In this document: piece after piece, positions 59,610-64,000 of the stretch
Numbering within the stretch: position 1 is the first letter of the stretch
How the letters are laid out: every line of letters starts with the position of its first letter
NCBI GenBank assembly: GCA_902779455.1
Contig: CACZBS010000005.1
Span: forward strand, 124,001-188,000
From: an uncultured Prevotellaceae bacterium
GTDB taxonomy: Bacteria > Bacteroidota > Bacteroidia > Bacteroidales > Bacteroidaceae
DNA: 64,000 nt
Direction: 5' to 3'
The notes under the pieces: model-generated
What the model was told of the DNA's origin: nothing
The model's input: only the letters and a program-made list of their open reading frames with translations
Database searches by the model: none
Made by a program: the position numbers and the translations under genes

Positions 59610-60275
59610 ATGAACGTGAAAGAATTCAAACGGAAAATAACGTCGTCGCTCATCTGGGGCAACCTGCTGGCCATGGCGCTCGTCGTCGTCGCATTGTTCC
59701 TCGGGCTGCGCTGGTGGCTGGCCGTCTATACGCACCACGGCGAAAGCGTCGAGGTGCCCGACGTCTACGGCATGGACCTCTCTACGGCCCAGGAGCGGCT
59801 GAAGGCCGAGGGCCTGTCGCTGCTCGTCACTGACTCCGCCTACAGCAAGAAGCTGCCGGCGGGCAGCGTGATGCTGCAGCAGCCGGTGAAGGGCGCGCGG
59901 GTGAAGGAGGGCCGCGTGGTCTACGTGACGATCAACTCGACGACCCTCTCGAAGCTGGCCATACCTGACCTGATCGACAACAGCTCCTTCCGCGAGGCAC
60001 GCGCCAAGCTGCAGGCCATGGGCTTCCGCGTGGGCGAGCCGCGCCTCATCGAGGGCGAGAAAGACTGGGTCTACGGCATTCAGCACGAGGGCCACAACCT
60101 GATAGCGGGCGACATGGTGGCCCGCGAGGCCCTGCTGACGCTCGTCATCGGCAGCGGCTACTCAACAGAGAAGGAGGACCTGATGACCGACAGCCTCGTG
60201 CTGAGCGGATTCATGAGCTCGGGCGTGGAGGCCGACGAGGTGGACGACTTCCTGGAAGTAACGGATGAGGAATGA
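59610..60275 (+). CDS. Membrane-anchored PASTA-domain protein
   Basis: 221 aa from the ATG at 59610. A short N-terminus, one transmembrane helix (about residues 12-33) and then PASTA repeats beginning VEVPDVYGMDLSTAQERL (about 46-63), with a second IPDLIDNSSFREAR, and a third weaker copy. PASTA domains bind peptidoglycan or beta-lactam-like ligands. It overlaps the RluD-type gene start by four bases. Confidence 0.88.
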   Translation: MNVKEFKRKITSSLIWGNLLAMALVVVALFLGLRWWLAVYTHHGESVEVPDVYGMDLSTAQERLKAEGLSLLVTDSAYSKKLPAGSVMLQQPVKGARVKEGRVVYVTINSTTLSKLAIPDLIDNSSFREARAKLQAMGFRVGEPRLIEGEKDWVYGIQHEGHNLIAGDMVAREALLTLVIGSGYSTEKEDLMTDSLVLSGFMSSGVEADEVDDFLEVTDEE

Positions 60276-61372
60276 TGAACATGACTGACGACGAACTGTT
60301 CGACGACGAGCTGGAACTGCTCGACGACGGCGCTGACCCGCAGGCGGGCGACGACGACGCGCAGACGCTCTATGAGCACCTGCGACTGGAGGTCGACCGC
60401 GGACAGGTGCCACTGCGCATTGACAAGTACCTGGCCGAGCACACACAGCACTCCTCGCGCAACCGCATCCAGCAGGCGGCCGACGCCGGATTCCTCTTTG
60501 TCAACGACCGCCCCGTCAAGAGCAACTATAAGGTGCGGGCTGGCGACGTCATCACGCTGATGCTCGATAGGCCGCACTACGACTCGACCATCGTGCCCGA
60601 GGAGATGCCCCTCGACGTGCGCTATGAGGACGACCAGCTCATGGTGGTCTACAAGCCCGCAGGCCTCGTCGTCCATCCCGGCTGTGGCAATTTCCACGGC
60701 ACGCTCGTCCATGCCGTCGCATGGCACCTGCGCAATCTGCCTACTTATGACCCCAACGACCCGCAGGTGGGACTTGTCCATCGCATTGACAAGGACACCA
60801 GCGGACTGCTCGTCGTTGCCAAGACGCCCGAGGCGAAGTCGTCGCTCGGCAAGCAGTTCTTCAATCACGACACACATCGCTCCTACGTGGCCCTCGTCTG
60901 GGGCAACATCACCGACGACGAGGGTCGCATCGAGGGCAACATCGGCCGCGACCAGCGCGACCGCCTGCGCATGGCGGTTTATCCGCCAGGCTCCGACATC
61001 GGCAAGCCCGCCGTCACCCACTATCGCGTGCTGGAGCGCTATGGCTACACCACGCTCGTGGAATGTCGGCTCGAGACGGGCCGCACCCATCAGATCCGCG
61101 CCCACATGACCCACATCGGCCATCCCCTCTTCGCCGACGAGCGCTACGGGGGCTGCGAGATACGCCGCGGCGAGCGCACCGCCTCCTATAAGGCCTACAT
61201 CCAGAACTGTTTTAAGCTATGTCCGCGCCAGGCGCTCCACGCCCAGACGCTGGGCTTCCGCCATCCCTCGACAGGCCAGCAGATGGACTTCACCAGCCCC
61301 CTGCCCGACGACATGCAGGCCCTCATCGACAAGTGGCGCAAGCTGACCCGCAATAACGATTCAGGGGAATGA
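60272..61372 (+). CDS. RluD-family 23S rRNA pseudouridine synthase
   Basis: 366 aa. An acidic N-terminal extension (first 30 residues or so, MTDDELFDDELELLDDG) precedes the S4 domain (about 45-100) and the catalytic domain with HRIDKDTSG, nucleophile Asp173. Sites modified in rRNA are not predictable from the sequence alone. The start may be the first, second or third Met. Confidence 0.92.
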   Translation: MMNMTDDELFDDELELLDDGADPQAGDDDAQTLYEHLRLEVDRGQVPLRIDKYLAEHTQHSSRNRIQQAADAGFLFVNDRPVKSNYKVRAGDVITLMLDRPHYDSTIVPEEMPLDVRYEDDQLMVVYKPAGLVVHPGCGNFHGTLVHAVAWHLRNLPTYDPNDPQVGLVHRIDKDTSGLLVVAKTPEAKSSLGKQFFNHDTHRSYVALVWGNITDDEGRIEGNIGRDQRDRLRMAVYPPGSDIGKPAVTHYRVLERYGYTTLVECRLETGRTHQIRAHMTHIGHPLFADERYGGCEIRRGERTASYKAYIQNCFKLCPRQALHAQTLGFRHPSTGQQMDFTSPLPDDMQALIDKWRKLTRNNDSGE

Positions 61373-61412
61373 CGAAAATGCCGAAATAACGTTATCACGA
61401 AATAACGAAAAA
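61373..61412. repeat. AT-rich word-repeat spacer before ddl
   Basis: cgaaataacg-type words, including ataacgttat, the same palindrome as before mraY. Same theme as 761-836. Confidence 0.62.
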
Positions 61413-61439
61413 ATAGAATAATAAAAATAAAGAACAAAA

Positions 61440-62441
61440 ATGAAACCCGCAAAACGCACCATTGCCATCGTCTGCGGTGGCGACTCCTCCGAGCACGACG
61501 TCTCGCTCCGTTCCGCTCAGGGCCTCTACGGCTTCTTCGACAAAGACCGCTACAACGTATACATCGTCGACGTCAAAGGCACCAGCTGGCAGGTCGAACT
61601 GCCCGACGGCACCCTGACGCCCATCGACAAGAACGACTTCTCGTTCCGCATGAACGGACGGCGCCGATTCTTCGACTATGCCTACATCACCATCCACGGC
61701 ACACCCGGCGAGAACGGCATCCTGCAGGGATACTTCGACCTGCTGCACCTGCCTTACTCGACCAGCGGCGTGCTCGTCGAGGCCATGACCTTCGACAAGT
61801 TCGTGCTCAACCAATACCTCCGCGGATTCGGCGTCCGCGTGGCTGAGAGCATCCTCGTGCGCCGCGGCCAGGAGCAGCAGCTCGACGAGCAGAAGGTACT
61901 CGAGACCATCGGCATGCCCTGCTTCGTCAAACCCGCCAACGACGGCTCGTCGTTCGGCGTGTCGAAGGTGAAGAACATCGACAAGCTGGCCCCCGCCCTG
62001 CGCATCGCCATGATGGAGAGCGACGAGGTGATGATCGAGTCGTTCCTCGACGGCACGGAGATCACCGTCGGCTGCTATAAGACGAAGGACAAGTCGGTCG
62101 TCTTCCCCGTCACCGAGGTGGTCACGAAGAACGAGTTCTTCGACTACGACGCCAAGTACAACGGACAGGTCGACGAGATCACGCCCGCCCGCATCCCCGC
62201 CGAGCTGGCCAAGCGCGCCCAGGACCTCACGTCGGCCATCTACGACATCCTCCACTGCAACGGCATCATCCGCATCGACTACATCATCACCCGTGGCGAC
62301 GACGGCCACGACAAGCTCAACATGCTCGAAGTGAACACCACGCCCGGCATGACCCCCACCAGCTTCATACCCCAGCAGGTGCGCGCCGCCGGCCTGTCGA
62401 TGACCGACGTGCTGACTGACATCGTGGAGAACCAGTTTTAG
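61440..62441 (+). CDS. ddl: D-alanine:D-alanine ligase
   Basis: 333 aa ATP-grasp ligase that makes D-Ala-D-Ala for MurF. The N-terminal CGGDSSEHDVSLRSA (about residues 12-26) and a C-terminal EVNTTPGMTPTSF are diagnostic. Preceded by the same AT-rich spacer theme as murE and mraY, and its stop codon runs into the left arm of element D. Confidence 0.96.
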   Translation: MKPAKRTIAIVCGGDSSEHDVSLRSAQGLYGFFDKDRYNVYIVDVKGTSWQVELPDGTLTPIDKNDFSFRMNGRRRFFDYAYITIHGTPGENGILQGYFDLLHLPYSTSGVLVEAMTFDKFVLNQYLRGFGVRVAESILVRRGQEQQLDEQKVLETIGMPCFVKPANDGSSFGVSKVKNIDKLAPALRIAMMESDEVMIESFLDGTEITVGCYKTKDKSVVFPVTEVVTKNEFFDYDAKYNGQVDEITPARIPAELAKRAQDLTSAIYDILHCNGIIRIDYIITRGDDGHDKLNMLEVNTTPGMTPTSFIPQQVRAAGLSMTDVLTDIVENQF

Positions 62442-62904
62442 TGAATAGTTTACAGTGAATAGTGAATAGTTATGATTACCTTCTGCCTATGAAGCGGCCT
62501 GATAGTCCATTGCAGAGAAAGTCTGAAGCCTATTCTGGAAGAATAGTACGTCTGTATCGCTATTTGCTGAATACTAAGAAAGAAACGGTCATGGCCAAGC
62601 AGATTTATCGGAGTGGAACCAGCATTGGGGCTAATATTGCTGAAAGTCGGTACGCGCAAAGTGGGCCAGACTTTATCAGTAAGTTGAGTATTGCCCTGAA
62701 AGAGGCAGGTGAGACGGAGTATTGGTTGGGATGCATTTATTCATCTGGACTGATAGATGAAAAGGGGTATGAGTCAATGCTCTCGGACAATACTGAAATC
62801 ATGAAGATGCTTACGGCTTCGATTAATACAATGAAGAAAAAATTAGGGATATAATAGATTCGGGACCAAGTCTAATCATAACTATTCACTATTCACTGTT
62901 CACT
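62440..62904. mobile_element. S23-gene element D (gtgaatagtgaatagt theme)
   Basis: The left arm (62440-62478) and right arm (62873-62904) are inverted copies of gtgaatagt words with the inner core tatgatta / taatcata. Element C has the same core. The left arm begins in the ddl stop codon. A four-helix-bundle gene lies inside. Confidence 0.85.
62489..62854 (+). CDS. S23/IVP-type four-helix-bundle protein (copy D)
   Basis: 121 aa from the ATG at 62489; a GTG at 62462 within the arm is less likely. Signature RSGTSIGANIAESRYAQS (about residues 40-57), then DFISKLSIALKEAGETEYWL. Closest to copy C. It shares the AT-rich composition of the other copies. Confidence 0.9.
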   Translation: MKRPDSPLQRKSEAYSGRIVRLYRYLLNTKKETVMAKQIYRSGTSIGANIAESRYAQSGPDFISKLSIALKEAGETEYWLGCIYSSGLIDEKGYESMLSDNTEIMKMLTASINTMKKKLGI

Positions 62905-62914
62905 GAAAACTAAA

Positions 62915-64000
62915 ATGACAGAGTTTGACGACATCCGGCCATACGAGCCGCAGGAGATGAAGGAGGCATTCGGCGAACTGCTTGCCGACCGACATTTTAA
63001 TGCCGTGATGAAAGGGCTGGCGCCGTGGCTGCCAAAGGGCGTGCGCAACGGGCTGCTGCGACTGGCCTTCACGGGCGTCAGGACGCCGCTCGACTTCCAG
63101 AAGCGCTTCATGAAGCCCTTGGTGAACTACATCATCCGCAAACATTCCGACGGCTGCACATTCGACGACGCCGCGTTGCCTGCGGACAAGAGCCAGCGCT
63201 ATACGTTCGTCTCGAACCATCGCGACATCGTCCTCGACTCGGCCTTCCTCGACGTCATGCTCGTCGAGGCCGGCTATCCGACGACCGTCGAGATCGGCAT
63301 TGGCAACAACCTGCTCATCTATCCCTGGATCGAGCGGCTGGTGCGCATGAACAAGGCGTTCATCGTGCGCCGCGGCCTCTCACTGCGCGAGACTCTCGAG
63401 GCCAGCCAGCACATGAGCCGCTATATCCACCATGCCGTCACCCGCAAGCACGAGAACATATGGCTGGCGCAGCGTGAGGGCCGTGCCAAGGACTCGAGCG
63501 ACCACACCCAGGAGGCCGTGCTCAAGATGCTGGCCATGGGGGGCGACCTCAGTGAGCTGAACATCGTGCCGCTGACCATCAGCTACGAGTATGACCCCTG
63601 CGACTACCTGAAGGCGCAGGAGTTCCAGCAGAAACGCGACAATCCGGCCTTCAAGAAGAGCAAGCAGGACGACCTCGACAACATGCGCACGGGCATCCTG
63701 GGCTATAAGGGCCGCGTGGCCTACCGCTGCTCTGCCCCCGTCAACACATGGCTCGGCGAGCTGAAGGACCTGCCCAAGAACGAGTTCTACAGCGCCCTGG
63801 CACAGCGCATCGACCGCGCCATCCATCGCGCCTACGTGCTCTATCCCGGCAACTACGTGGCGGCCGACCTCCTGAGCGGCACCGACGACTTTGCCGACCG
63901 CTACACTCTCGCCGACCGCCAGCGCTTCGAGGCCTACCTGCAGCAGCAGCTCGACAAGATCACGCTGCCCGGGAAGGACGAGCCTTTCCTCCGCGAGCGC
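62915..64000 (+). CDS. Acyltransferase (PlsC/GPAT-like), partial at the right edge
   Basis: At least 362 residues; the frame is open to the window end. A lipid acyltransferase-like region has SNHRDIVLD (His102) and QREGRAKDS (around residue 188), the two blocks equivalent to the NHxxxxD and EGTR motifs. The spacing after the His is five, not four, before the Asp at 108. Such proteins acylate glycerol-phosphate or lysophospholipids at the membrane; the substrate is not assignable. Confidence 0.85.
   Translation, partial: MTEFDDIRPYEPQEMKEAFGELLADRHFNAVMKGLAPWLPKGVRNGLLRLAFTGVRTPLDFQKRFMKPLVNYIIRKHSDGCTFDDAALPADKSQRYTFVSNHRDIVLDSAFLDVMLVEAGYPTTVEIGIGNNLLIYPWIERLVRMNKAFIVRRGLSLRETLEASQHMSRYIHHAVTRKHENIWLAQREGRAKDSSDHTQEAVLKMLAMGGDLSELNIVPLTISYEYDPCDYLKAQEFQQKRDNPAFKKSKQDDLDNMRTGILGYKGRVAYRCSAPVNTWLGELKDLPKNEFYSALAQRIDRAIHRAYVLYPGNYVAADLLSGTDDFADRYTLADRQRFEAYLQQQLDKITLPGKDEPFLRER

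Overview
The window looks like chromosomal DNA from a Bacteroidales bacterium, most likely a high-GC member of the Prevotellaceae. The evidence is the gene content (T9SS/Por-like C-termini, a BspA-type surface protein, CotH-type secreted proteins, folP next to cdaA), AT-rich leaders without Shine-Dalgarno sequences, and many promoters of the Bacteroidetes type (TTTG, about 20 nt, then TAnnTTTG). The genus is inferred, not proven.

Layout. 1-12.6 kb is the end of the division/cell-wall (dcw) cluster, all on + : ftsI(partial)-murE-mraY-murD-ftsW-murG-murC-ftsQ-ftsA-ftsZ. 12.9-22.1 kb holds an acyl-CoA ligase, a GH31 glycosidase, prfB, a 51-aa membrane protein missed by length cut-offs, a CYTH protein, a VanZ-like protein, a sodium-dependent transporter and a helix-hairpin-helix protein. 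22.2-25.6 kb is a small AT-rich integrated island (tyrosine integrase plus AAA ATPase), bounded by a 12-bp copy of the 3' end of tRNA-Pro(CGG). 25.7-32.8 kb carries two secreted proteins of unknown function, murF, folP, an S23-type gene and cdaA. 33.1-35.4 kb is a DUF262-HNH nuclease / EcoRI-type adenine methylase pair. 36-40 kb holds two small unknown proteins and pta-ackA. 40.4-49.6 kb encodes secreted CotH, Cthe_2159-like and PAP2 phosphatase proteins. 49.7-54 kb holds a MntA/HepT module with a nonsense codon in hepT, a small lipoprotein and a BspA-like protein. 54.3-64 kb holds lpxH, a MIP18-family gene, radC, an ORF6N gene, a glycosyltransferase, efp, rpmH, a PASTA protein, an RluD-type synthase, ddl and an acyltransferase running off the window.

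The most striking signal lies between the genes. Most long intergenic gaps hold palindromic elements, each built from repeats of its own 7-10-nt word. Four of them enclose a small gene for an S23/IVP-type four-helix-bundle protein. Gene-less relatives with the same terminal words occur elsewhere in the window. Several abut or overlap stop codons and supply the last codons of the neighbouring gene. I read them as a family of IVS-like or MITE-like mobile or structured elements, with the S23 protein as the likely protein partner; that role is inference.

Cell-wall assembly is covered by the dcw genes together with the dispersed murF and ddl. The remaining housekeeping genes serve translation (prfB, efp, rpmH, RluD), acetate metabolism (pta-ackA), lipid A (lpxH), folate (folP) and c-di-AMP signalling (cdaA).
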